Position numbers and translations under genes: made by a program. A model generated the notes under the pieces. It was not told the origin of the DNA, did not search any database, and was given only the letters and a program-made list of their open reading frames with translations. From positions 861,864 through 925,863 of the forward strand of contig NZ_QVQV01000001.1 in the NCBI RefSeq assembly GCF_003429005.1: a stretch of 64,000 nt of DNA. Reading direction: 5' to 3'. This DNA is from Paraburkholderia sp. DHOC27 (GTDB lineage Bacteria; Pseudomonadota; Gammaproteobacteria; Burkholderiales; Burkholderiaceae). Every line of letters starts with the position of its first letter. Within the stretch, counting starts at the first letter, position 1. Positions 45,135-52,500 of this stretch are shown in pieces.

Positions 45135-45545
45135 GGTGTCGATTCCATCGGTTCAGCGCCGGCGCACCCGTGCGCCGAGCTGTCCATACGATAGTCGAGA
45201 TGCCCCGTTGAAGGGTTACTGCAAGCCGCGTCGTGCCTTTCCAAATCTTCCGTGTAGCGCGGTCAGAGAAGCCTCTAGACGAGCCCCGGGCGAGGTGCAT
45301 CTTCCGGCCCTTTGCTGGCGCAATAGCGAAGGAAAGCGCATGATGGCGCCATGCGCTGCCTGCGCACGGTCGTGAGCCCCGCTCGAGACGCGCAGGTGCA
45401 AGCGCATGCGGTCGCGCAAGCAAACGTCACCATGCAGAGACAGCGCGACCTCGCATTCCCGCAGCCAGCCCGGACGCACGCATCGGTCCGCACGGGTCTT
45501 CAGTGACGCGGCTGGCATGTCATTACCTGACCAGGAGGACTTAGC
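45135..45545. other. Intergenic region upstream of the phasin gene
   Basis: These 411 bases separate a minus-strand secreted protein gene from the phasin gene. No credible coding frame or clear inverted repeat is present. The phasin ribosome site AGGAGG is at 45533-45538, and the phasin promoter is presumably within the last ~150 bases. Confidence 0.4.
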
Positions 45546-45968
45546 ATGGAACGACCTGACGCCGCCAATCCCTTTGGCGATTTCACCAAAATGCTCGAGC
45601 AGTTCAAGCTACCCGGCTTCGACGTGCCCGCCATCATGGAAGCGCGACGCAAGGATGTCGAAGCACTGGTTACGGCGAATCAGGCCGCCATGCAGGGTAT
45701 GCAATCGCTTGCGCAGAAGCAGGCCGAGATGCTGCGCTCGACGCTGAGCGAACTCCAGGCGCTGGCCACGCAGTTCAGTACGGGCGGTGCTGCGCCCTCG
45801 GCGCAGACGGCGGAGCTCGTGCAGCAAACCCTGCATAAGGCGCTAGCCGACATGCAGCAACTCGCGCAGGCGGCGTATCAGTCGCAGGCGGAGTCTTACG
45901 CGGTGATTGCCAAACGCGTCGAGGAGAACGTGCAGGAACTCAAGACCATTTTGCAGCCGAAGAAATAG
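45546..45968 (+). CDS. phaP: Phasin family protein (PHA granule-associated)
   Basis: A 140-residue helical protein of the phasin_2 type. Typical features are NPFGDFTKMLEQFKLPGFDVPAIMEARRKDVEAL and AMQGMQSLAQKQAEMLRSTL at the N-terminal half, then long amphipathic helix to QELKTILQPKK at the end. Phasins coat polyhydroxyalkanoate granules in the cytoplasm. A strong AGGAGG lies eight bases before the ATG. It is followed by a clear terminator, so it is monocistronic. No PHA synthase gene is nearby. Confidence 0.9.
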   Translation: MERPDAANPFGDFTKMLEQFKLPGFDVPAIMEARRKDVEALVTANQAAMQGMQSLAQKQAEMLRSTLSELQALATQFSTGGAAPSAQTAELVQQTLHKALADMQQLAQAAYQSQAESYAVIAKRVEENVQELKTILQPKK

Positions 45969-46037
45969 AGCGAACAGGGCGGCTCGCATCGCAAGAAGGT
46001 AGCAGCGCGTCGCCCACTCACACGGTTGCAGGCACAA

Positions 46038-46080
46038 CAATGCCGGTTCTGACTTTGCGTCAGCGCCGGCATTGCTTTTT
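46038..46080 (+). terminator. Intrinsic terminator of the phasin gene
   Basis: CAATGCCGG (46038-46046) pairs perfectly with CCGGCATTG (46066-46074), with an inner CTGAC/GTCAG stem, and is followed by CTTTTT. It lies 70 bases after the phasin stop. Confidence 0.8.
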
Positions 46081-46272
46081 GGGCGGCCGCAACGCCGTGC
46101 GAGGATTCACGAAAAGCGAAGTACAGGTGACGCGATTCGGTAAAAAAGCGCATCGCTTCGGATGACGAATCAATTGCTGAGGTCGCGCATCTCCGATCTA
46201 TTAAGCGTTAACTTACAAAACAGAATGCCCCTTGAAACGCTGCGGGAATATTTTCACGCGTCTTTTCGTGGT

Positions 46273-46286
46273 CAAACGCGTGTTTG
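46273..46286. promoter_or_regulatory. Inverted repeat CAAAC-N4-GTTTG
   Basis: CAAAC (46273-46277) and GTTTG (46282-46286) form a palindrome that recurs 82 bases downstream. It may be an operator for the DUF2844/DUF3443 pair. Confidence 0.4.
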
Positions 46287-46354
46287 CTTTAAACGACGCC
46301 TGGCCCATCAATAGCCCTGTACACGCCGCTGCTCCGCGTTCTAAGCGCTTCAGT

Positions 46355-46371
46355 CAAACGCAACACGTTTG
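46355..46371. promoter_or_regulatory. Inverted repeat CAAACG-N5-CGTTTG
   Basis: CAAACG (46355-46360) and CGTTTG (46366-46371) form a perfect 6-bp inverted repeat with five-base spacer. It shares the CAAAC core with the upstream repeat and precedes the DUF2844 gene by about 207 bases. Confidence 0.42.
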
Positions 46372-46577
46372 CCGCGCCGTTTAAAGCGATCCCCAAACGA
46401 TTGCGGGCAGAATTTTTTACTCACTAAAGTTTCGCGCCGCCGCTCCGTTGACGCATTCACGCAACCTCTCCTGCGTCCCGGCGTTAGCGGCAAGGCGGGT
46501 CGAGGTTTGCGCTGCTCATTCTTCGTTCGTGAGCGCCCCTGGCGCTTCACGAGCGTGCTTACCTCGAAGGAATCCAC

Positions 46578-47036
46578 TTGAAAACGAGCCTTCATACGAG
46601 CCTTGCGTGCGCCGTACTTGGAGCGACCTGGGCATGGTGTCCCATTGCACACGCTGCGTTGGGCGGCAACGTCAGCAGCATTGGTAGCGACCAGGTGCGC
46701 ATGCATGCGGTCGCCCACAGCGCGACTTCGCAAAGCGCGTACACCGTTCATCTGATTACCTTGCCTTCCGGCACTGAAGTGCGTGAATACGTGGCCGCGA
46801 ACGGTGTCGTGTTCGGCGTTGCCTGGGAAGGCCCGACCCTGCCGGACCTGCAGGCAACCCTCGGCGCAGCGTTCGATCAATACGTCGCGGCCACGGCAAC
46901 GCGGCGCGCTACGCCGCTCGCGGTCTCGAACGATCAACTGGTGGTGTTCTCCGGCGGACATCTGCGTGCCTTCGCGGGCCATGCGTATCTGCCGCAGGCT
47001 GTGCCGGCTGGCGTCGACGTCAGCGTCATTCAATAG
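46578..47036 (+). CDS. DUF2844 exported protein
   Basis: A 152-residue secreted protein. A signal peptide (SLACAVLGATWAWCPIAHA, cleavage before ALGG) leads to the DUF2844 domain, with SAYTVHLITLPSGTEVREYVAANGVVFGVAWEGPTLPDL as its conserved core. The function of the family is unknown. The start is a TTG at 46578 with AAGGAA seven bases upstream. The DUF3443 gene follows after eight bases, an arrangement I recall as recurrent in Burkholderia relatives, so the two probably work together in the envelope. Confidence 0.82.
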   Translation: MKTSLHTSLACAVLGATWAWCPIAHAALGGNVSSIGSDQVRMHAVAHSATSQSAYTVHLITLPSGTEVREYVAANGVVFGVAWEGPTLPDLQATLGAAFDQYVAATATRRATPLAVSNDQLVVFSGGHLRAFAGHAYLPQAVPAGVDVSVIQ

Positions 47037-47044
47037 GAGCGGTC

Positions 47045-48319
47045 ATGCGTCATTCAGATTCGTTCCTCAAACTGCTGCACGCCGGCTTCGCCGTGCTCCT
47101 GTCCGTTTTCCTCGTCGCCTGCGGGGGCGGCGGTGGCGGGGGCGGCAGCGCCAGCACCAGCGCGAATGCATCCACGCCGGCGCAATCGGTGTCGATCTCC
47201 GCGCCGGCCACCTCGGGACTTCCGGCCAACGTGGCGGCCGTGACGGTCGATTCAGGCGTGACGGGTGTGCCGAACATGCCGTTCGTCAGCGTGACGGTAT
47301 GCGTGCCCGGCACCGCGCAATGCCAGACGATCGATCACGTGCTGGTCGATACCGGCTCATGGGGACTGCGCCTGTTCGCGTCACAGTTGCCCGCAGCGGC
47401 GTCGATGCCACAGGAACAGGATGCCCAGGGCAATGCGCTCGCGGAGTGCATGCAGTTTTTCGATGGCTATACGTGGGGTTCCGTGCGCCTCGCCGACGTA
47501 GAGATTGGCGGCGAAAAGGCCGCGTCGCTGCCGATCCAGGTGATCGATCCGAACTACAGCGCGACGCCCGCCGATTGTCTGCATCTCGGTTCGGCGCGTA
47601 ACACGCCGACGGCGCTCGCCGCCAATGGTGTGCTCGGCATTGGTGTGTTCAAGCACGACTGCGGCGCGAAGTGCGCGCTGCAAGCCGTGCCCACGACGTA
47701 CTATGGTTGCGCCGGGACGACCTGCACGTCGCTCGCCGTTGCCGAGAATCTCCAGGTGGCCAATCCGATTCCGTACTTCGCGACGGACAACAACGGTTCG
47801 ATCCTCGAGTTGCCCGCGGTGGCGACCAACGGCGCGGTCTCGCTGACGGGGCAACTGGTGTTCGGTATCGGTACTCAGAGCAATAATGGTTTGGGAAGCG
47901 CTCAGGTGATCGGCGTCAGTCCATCGAACGGCACCTTTACGACGGTGCAGAACAGCGTCACGTACTCGCAGAGCATCATGGACAGCGGCTCGACGGGTCT
48001 GTTCTTCGAGACCACCGCGTTGCCCGCGTGTGCTAGCCCGAACAACGCGTACTACTGTCCGACTTCGACCACGCAGATGAGCGCGATGATCGAAGGCGTG
48101 AATGGTGTGAACAGCGCGGTGTCGTTCGACGTGGGCAATGCAACCAGTCTCACGCAGACATTCGGCAACGAGGCCGTGATGCCGTTGCTGGCGGGTCCGG
48201 CGTTCGTCACTTCGGCGATTTTCGACTGGGGTCTGCCGTTCTTCTACGGACGTAACGTGTACGCGGCGGTGGAGCAGCAATCGACGCCCGGCGGAACGGG
48301 CCCGTACATCGCGTATTGA
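47045..48319 (+). CDS. DUF3443 lipoprotein, pepsin-like aspartic protease motifs
   Basis: A 424-residue lipoprotein (lipobox LVAC at Cys26, followed by eight glycines). Known only as DUF3443. Read against pepsin it shows the full motif order: HVLVDTGSWGLRLF (Asp102, first DTG), a flap-like FDGYTWGSVRLADVEIGG (about 139-156), NGVLGIG (about 194-200, like DGILGL), GQLVFGIGT (about 269-277), QSIMDSGSTGLFF (Asp313, second DSG), and GLPFFYGRNVYAAVE (about 396-410, like LGDVFIRxYYTVFD). I infer a two-lobed aspartic protease fold. The two catalytic-type Asp residues are both present. It is paired with DUF2844. Activity is not shown; a bound regulatory role for a pepsin-like fold is the alternative. 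Confidence 0.85.
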   Translation: MRHSDSFLKLLHAGFAVLLSVFLVACGGGGGGGGSASTSANASTPAQSVSISAPATSGLPANVAAVTVDSGVTGVPNMPFVSVTVCVPGTAQCQTIDHVLVDTGSWGLRLFASQLPAAASMPQEQDAQGNALAECMQFFDGYTWGSVRLADVEIGGEKAASLPIQVIDPNYSATPADCLHLGSARNTPTALAANGVLGIGVFKHDCGAKCALQAVPTTYYGCAGTTCTSLAVAENLQVANPIPYFATDNNGSILELPAVATNGAVSLTGQLVFGIGTQSNNGLGSAQVIGVSPSNGTFTTVQNSVTYSQSIMDSGSTGLFFETTALPACASPNNAYYCPTSTTQMSAMIEGVNGVNSAVSFDVGNATSLTQTFGNEAVMPLLAGPAFVTSAIFDWGLPFFYGRNVYAAVEQQSTPGGTGPYIAY

Positions 48320-48356
48320 GCGGCGGGGGCTGGCGTGATGGCGCGGCGGGCGCTCT

Positions 48357-49583
48357 CTATCGTGAGAGCAGCGCGCCACGTTGCGCCGCAATCAGCGTCT
48401 CGACGACGCGAATCACAAACGCCGGTGTGATGGAACTCGAACACTGGTATGCCATCGGCTTACCCTCGTACTTGGGACACCAGTGGAAATTGCCGGAATC
48501 GAATGCGAAGCTCGAGTCGTTGAAGCAGCCATTGCAGGCGTGAAAATTAACGACGCGCCACGGCGTATGAAACTCGGTCTTGGGATGCGTAAAGCCGCCG
48601 ATCATCACGACCGGCGTGCCCACTGCCCATGCGAGCCAGGAAAGCCCGCTACTCAGTCCGACGAAGAATTCCGCGTGCAGCAAAAGACTCGCGCGTTCCT
48701 GCAAGGGCAGGTTGCCCGTGAAGTCCTCGGCGCCGGCTGGTATCGCATTCAACGCGCCTAGACGACGGCACTCCCGCTCGCGGTCGATGCACAGCACACG
48801 ATAGCCTTGCTGCTTCAGATGCGCGACCACCGCAGGCCATCCGTTCGGATTGTTCCAGTACTTGCAGTGCGAGCCCGCCTGAACGGCGATGCAGACGTAG
48901 GGCTCCTCGATTCTGCGCACCGTATCGGCGACCACGAGCATGGGGCGGCGTTCAATGGCCGGTACGCCGAGAATGTACGACGCCATGTCCTGCAAACTGC
49001 TGGCGCGCGGATCGGTGGGTTGGTGATCGCGTTCGTCGTACGGGGAAAAGACCCCCAGAAAATAGCTCGCGTAGAACGGCTGGCCGGAGAGCGCTACGTC
49101 ATCATGCGTGACGAAGTGCAGGTGCGGATACCCTTCACGAAACAACGCGTGCAAATGCAACGGCAACTGGATAGACAACTCGCACTGATGCTGACGGCGA
49201 AACGCTTCGACAGCCGGCAACCACGCAAGTGAATCGCCTAGCGCGGTTTGCCCAGCCCGGACGAATACTCGTTGGTGCGCCAGGTTGAGCGCGTGCGAAA
49301 AAACCACCCGTTCGCCGTCGTGCACTTCCAGCATGAAGCGCACGAAATACTTGCGTCGGCTGGCCGCGATTTCACCTGCCTCGAGCACTTCGTCGAAGAT
49401 GATGTTGTGCGTATCGAGGTCGAGCATGACCACACGCCAGCCGCTGACGGGCACCTGCACGCGGCAGCCGTAGTTGAAGTCGTAACGGATGCCTTCGGGG
49501 CCGCTGAATGCCGGTGTACCGGCACTGGCAAAGGATGACTCGGGAAGACCGCGTTGCAGGCTGGGAGAGAGAGGGGAGGACAT
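48357..49583 (-). CDS. Autotransporter strand-loop-strand O-heptosyltransferase-like protein
   Basis: A 408-residue protein resembling the BAHTr family (TibC/Aah-like), which glycosylates bacterial autotransporter adhesins with heptose. Family features include GPEGIRYDFNYGCRV and VPVSGWRVVMLDLDTHNIIFDE at the N-terminus, ALGDSLAWLPAVEAFRR, IGGFTHPKTEFHTPWRVVN, and the C-terminal cysteine cluster CNGCFND...WCPKYEG...YQC that binds iron in TibC. The start at 49583 follows GGGGAGGA. The next gene on the same strand is a GT41-type glycosyltransferase, so a protein-glycosylation locus is likely, although no autotransporter gene lies in the window. Confidence 0.87.
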   Translation of the reverse strand: MSSPLSPSLQRGLPESSFASAGTPAFSGPEGIRYDFNYGCRVQVPVSGWRVVMLDLDTHNIIFDEVLEAGEIAASRRKYFVRFMLEVHDGERVVFSHALNLAHQRVFVRAGQTALGDSLAWLPAVEAFRRQHQCELSIQLPLHLHALFREGYPHLHFVTHDDVALSGQPFYASYFLGVFSPYDERDHQPTDPRASSLQDMASYILGVPAIERRPMLVVADTVRRIEEPYVCIAVQAGSHCKYWNNPNGWPAVVAHLKQQGYRVLCIDRERECRRLGALNAIPAGAEDFTGNLPLQERASLLLHAEFFVGLSSGLSWLAWAVGTPVVMIGGFTHPKTEFHTPWRVVNFHACNGCFNDSSFAFDSGNFHWCPKYEGKPMAYQCSSSITPAFVIRVVETLIAAQRGALLSR

Positions 49584-49815
49584 TCGGTACGGGCAATCAG
49601 ATTCGCGTTGTCGGAAGCAGCATGCTGCTTTGCCGACATTCTTTCGCTCTGCTGATTGAGTTTTCCTGAACAGAAGCGGAACGGGAAATCGAATCGGGCA
49701 AGCAAGGTCGGCGGCCGCGATTATGGCACGTCACGCATCCTGAAAAAGCTCGGAAACCTGGATGCCGCGCGCGCAGGCTGCTGCGCTTCAGCAAGCCCCG
49801 CGCTGCGCCGTGCGC

Positions 49816-52188
49816 TCAGCCAGTACACCACGTCTGCCACATGTCCCGATACGCCGCCTCCATGCTTTGCGCAAAGCGCGCCCCATCCATCAGCGGCGAT
49901 TGTTCCATGCGCTGCCGCAAGACACTGCGCAACTGCGCGAGACGCGAGCGGTCCATTGCCAGTTCGACGGCGATCCGCACAAACGCTGCGTCCGAATCCG
50001 CCGCCAGCTCGCGCATGCCCAGATTCACGAGCTGACTCAGGCCGCCGCGTCCCACCGCGGTCTCGCCGACGCGTGTCACCACGGGCACGCCCATCCAGAA
50101 CGAGTCGAGACTCGTGGTGTGACCGTTGTACGGAAACGTGTCGAGGCCGAGGTCGATCTGATGATAGGTGCGCAGATAATCGGCGCGCGGCTGAAACGGC
50201 ACGAAGCCGACGCGCTGCGGATCGATGCCTTGCCGTTCCATGCGTTGGGCAAGATGACGGTGCGCGGTGCCGGCCGGCGCCATCAGCAGCAGACGGGAAC
50301 CCGTGACTTCGCGCAGCACCGCGCTCCACATGGCAAGCGTGCGGTCGGTCAGCTTGCACGGATTGTTAAGGCATCCGAACGTTATTTGCTCTGTGGTGAG
50401 TACAGGCAATGCGTTGACGGTGGGCACGTCGGTCAACGGGTCGTAGCACCAGAACGAATCCGCGAGGCGCACGGAGCGTTCGGTGTAGTGAGCGTCGCGG
50501 GCGTCGGGTTCAGGGGCAACGGGATCGAGTTGCGCATCGGTCAGCCGGTAATCTATCGCCTCGATGCCGGTCGTGCCCGGATACGCGAGCCACGCCACCT
50601 GTACCGGCGCCGGCTTGCGGGCAAACAGCAGGGGGCGGCCATCGGCCATATGCATGGCCAGATCGACCAGAATGTCGATACCGTCCGCGCGAATCTGCTG
50701 CGCGAGCCGTTCGTCGTCCAGGGCACGCACGTCACGCCATACATCGGCGTATCCGGCCAGCCGCTGCGTCAGTGCATCAGGGCGCTCCACGCTCGCATAG
50801 CAGTAAATTTCGAAGTGCGCGTGATCGTGATGCGAAAACAGCGGCACGGTAAAGAGCGACTGGCAATGCTCGCGAAAATCCGCTCCCACATAGCCAATGC
50901 GCAAGCGCCGGTTCGAAGTTCGATCATTCGTATGCGGCAGACGCGCAGCGCGTAGCGGCGCTTCGTGCTGTGCCGACCAGTTGCGGCATTCGGCGAGCAC
51001 GGCGTCGCCACGCTCAGCCTGGAACGTCAGCGCATAAGCCAGGTTGCTGTGCGCGACCACGTTGCGCGGATCGGCTTGAATCGCCTGACGATAATGAAGC
51101 ATGCCCTCGTCGAGCGCGCCGCAATCCTTGAGGAGGTTGCCGAGGTTGTTGTGCGAGGCTGAATGCTGCGCGTCGATGGCGAGCGCGGCCCGGAAGTGCG
51201 CCTCGGCGTCAGCGGTTTTGCGCAATGCGCGCATCAGATTGCCCGCGTTGTTGTGGGCGGCGATGAAAGCGGGGCGCGCCTGGATCGCGGCGTCGAATGC
51301 CTGCGCGGCCGCCTGGTATTCGCCCAGTTCCTTGCAGACGTTGCCGAGGTTGTTATAGGCGTCGGCGTGTTGCGGGTCGAGCGCAATGGCGGCGCGATAC
51401 TGCCTATGCGCTTCGCTGCGCCGACCGAGCGCGGCCAGCGCATTGCCGAAGTTGTAAGCGGCTTCGGGGAAGTGCGGCTCGCGTTCGAGGGTGCGTGCGA
51501 GCCAGGTTGCCGCTTCGTCGAAGCGGCGCGCTTCATACAGCGCAACCCCTAAATTAAGCAGACAGCTCGGCATATCCGGCGCTACCGTCACGGCCTGGGT
51601 CAGCAAGTCGATGGCGGCGTTTCTCGCGCCGCTGGCCAGCAACAGGGTGCCGAGATTGGTGAGCGCGCTGGCGTGCTGCGGGTCCGTGTCCAGCACGCGC
51701 CGGTAAGCGTCCTGGGCGAGCGTGGCTTCGCCCAGTTGCCGGTGACAGTTGCCGAGGTTGTTCAACGCGTCGATCTGCGTGGGGTCAAGCGCCGCCGCCG
51801 ATGTGTAGGCCGCCGCTGCGGCACGCAGATCGCCGCTCGCCTGCAAGGCGCTGCCGAGTGCGAACCAAAGGTCAGCAGAGGTGGAGTCGAAGGCCAGCAG
51901 CGTGCGATACGCCGCGATGGCGTCGTCGAAGCGTTGCATCGCCGCCAGCACCTGGCCGCGCGCAAACGCGTAGCGGCTCGTCTGCGGGGCGAGCGCGATG
52001 GCGCGGTCGAGCCAGGTGAGCGCGTCGTCATAAGCGGCGCATTGCAGACCGAGGACGCCGAGGCGAAACATCACATCGGCATTCGCGGGCTCGTCGGCGA
52101 GGACGACTTCATAGAGCGTGCGTGCGCCCGCGAGGTCGCCTGCGAGATGCCGTTCTTTTGCCAACGCCAGACTCGAATCGGTCCGCAT
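49816..52188 (-). CDS. TPR-containing O-GlcNAc-transferase-like (SPINDLY/GT41) protein
   Basis: A 790-residue protein. About 11-12 TPR-like repeats occupy residues ~1-400, most with the NLGN or NAGN and A...Y..A...DP pattern. The C-terminal ~380 residues are a GT41 catalytic domain: LRIGYVGADFREHCQSLFTVPLF, DILVDLAMHMADGRPLLFARKPAPVQVAWLAYPGTTG, YRLTDAQLDP, FGCLNNPCKLTDRTLAMWSAVL, LDTFPYNGHTTSLDSFWMGVPVVT. Such enzymes put GlcNAc or other sugars on proteins. It lies 232 bases upstream (in transcription) of the heptosyltransferase-like gene, so both may modify the same target. Start ATG at 52188. Confidence 0.9.
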   Translation of the reverse strand: MRTDSSLALAKERHLAGDLAGARTLYEVVLADEPANADVMFRLGVLGLQCAAYDDALTWLDRAIALAPQTSRYAFARGQVLAAMQRFDDAIAAYRTLLAFDSTSADLWFALGSALQASGDLRAAAAAYTSAAALDPTQIDALNNLGNCHRQLGEATLAQDAYRRVLDTDPQHASALTNLGTLLLASGARNAAIDLLTQAVTVAPDMPSCLLNLGVALYEARRFDEAATWLARTLEREPHFPEAAYNFGNALAALGRRSEAHRQYRAAIALDPQHADAYNNLGNVCKELGEYQAAAQAFDAAIQARPAFIAAHNNAGNLMRALRKTADAEAHFRAALAIDAQHSASHNNLGNLLKDCGALDEGMLHYRQAIQADPRNVVAHSNLAYALTFQAERGDAVLAECRNWSAQHEAPLRAARLPHTNDRTSNRRLRIGYVGADFREHCQSLFTVPLFSHHDHAHFEIYCYASVERPDALTQRLAGYADVWRDVRALDDERLAQQIRADGIDILVDLAMHMADGRPLLFARKPAPVQVAWLAYPGTTGIEAIDYRLTDAQLDPVAPEPDARDAHYTERSVRLADSFWCYDPLTDVPTVNALPVLTTEQITFGCLNNPCKLTDRTLAMWSAVLREVTGSRLLLMAPAGTAHRHLAQRMERQGIDPQRVGFVPFQPRADYLRTYHQIDLGLDTFPYNGHTTSLDSFWMGVPVVTRVGETAVGRGGLSQLVNLGMRELAADSDAAFVRIAVELAMDRSRLAQLRSVLRQRMEQSPLMDGARFAQSMEAAYRDMWQTWCTG

Positions 52189-52500
52189 CGAGGTTGTGCC
52201 TTTGTTCCTGAGAGTCGAATTCCGGGCAGACGGTGCGTGGTGCGGCGGCTTGCTTCGATGGCGTCACATGGTCGGCTTGACGCGGCGCGGGAACGGCTCA
52301 AGGGAGGCGGGGCGCAGGTTGCGACGTGACAGATCGGGGCAAGCCGGCGCGCAGCGCGGGCTCACGCTGCGCGCGCGGCCCGAGCCTGCAGAAGTCCGCT
52401 CGACTGAGCGTGATAACGGCAGATTCCCTACCAGGCTTTACTGGGAATTACCCAAACTCACCGGCTTTCACTGGAAATTACGGCGGTGTAATGCCGCGCG
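52189..52500. other. Intergenic region containing a repeat pair
   Basis: This 312-base gap separates the GT41 gene from the metallopeptidase gene (both minus strand). It carries the paired ~21-base repeats at 52431-52481. No credible coding frame is seen. It includes the GT41 promoter at the low-coordinate side. Confidence 0.4.
52431..52481. repeat. Two imperfect tandem repeats, possible insertion-sequence end relic
   Basis: CCAGGCTTTACTGGGAATTAC (52431-52451, split across two tens) and CCGGCTTTCACTGGAAATTAC (52461-52481) are about 80% identical and spaced 30 bases apart. Multiple ~20-base repeats at 30-base spacing are typical of IS21-family element ends. No istA or istB remnant is nearby, so this may be a leftover end or a chance pair. 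Confidence 0.4.

Larger units (their letters stand above)
45969..46577. other. Long intergenic region between phasin and DUF2844 genes
   Basis: This 609-base gap is the largest in the window. It contains the phasin terminator at 46038-46080 and the two inverted repeats at 46273-46286 and 46355-46371. Composition is less GC-rich than flanking genes between about 46120 and 46440. Frames crossing it are not convincing. The promoter for the DUF2844/DUF3443 pair should lie downstream of 46200. Confidence 0.45.

Noticed and set aside
46369..46581. 70-codon frame ending at the DUF2844 start
   Set aside because: It has no ribosome site, signal or recognisable pattern, and lies in a region with operator-like repeats.
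49762..50955. 397-codon plus-strand frame opposite the GT41 gene
   Set aside because: Composition and lack of motifs mark it as a shadow of the glycosyltransferase catalytic domain.
52431..52481. Repeat pair as a CRISPR array
   Set aside because: Only two copies, with imperfect identity and a 9-base spacer; no cas genes.
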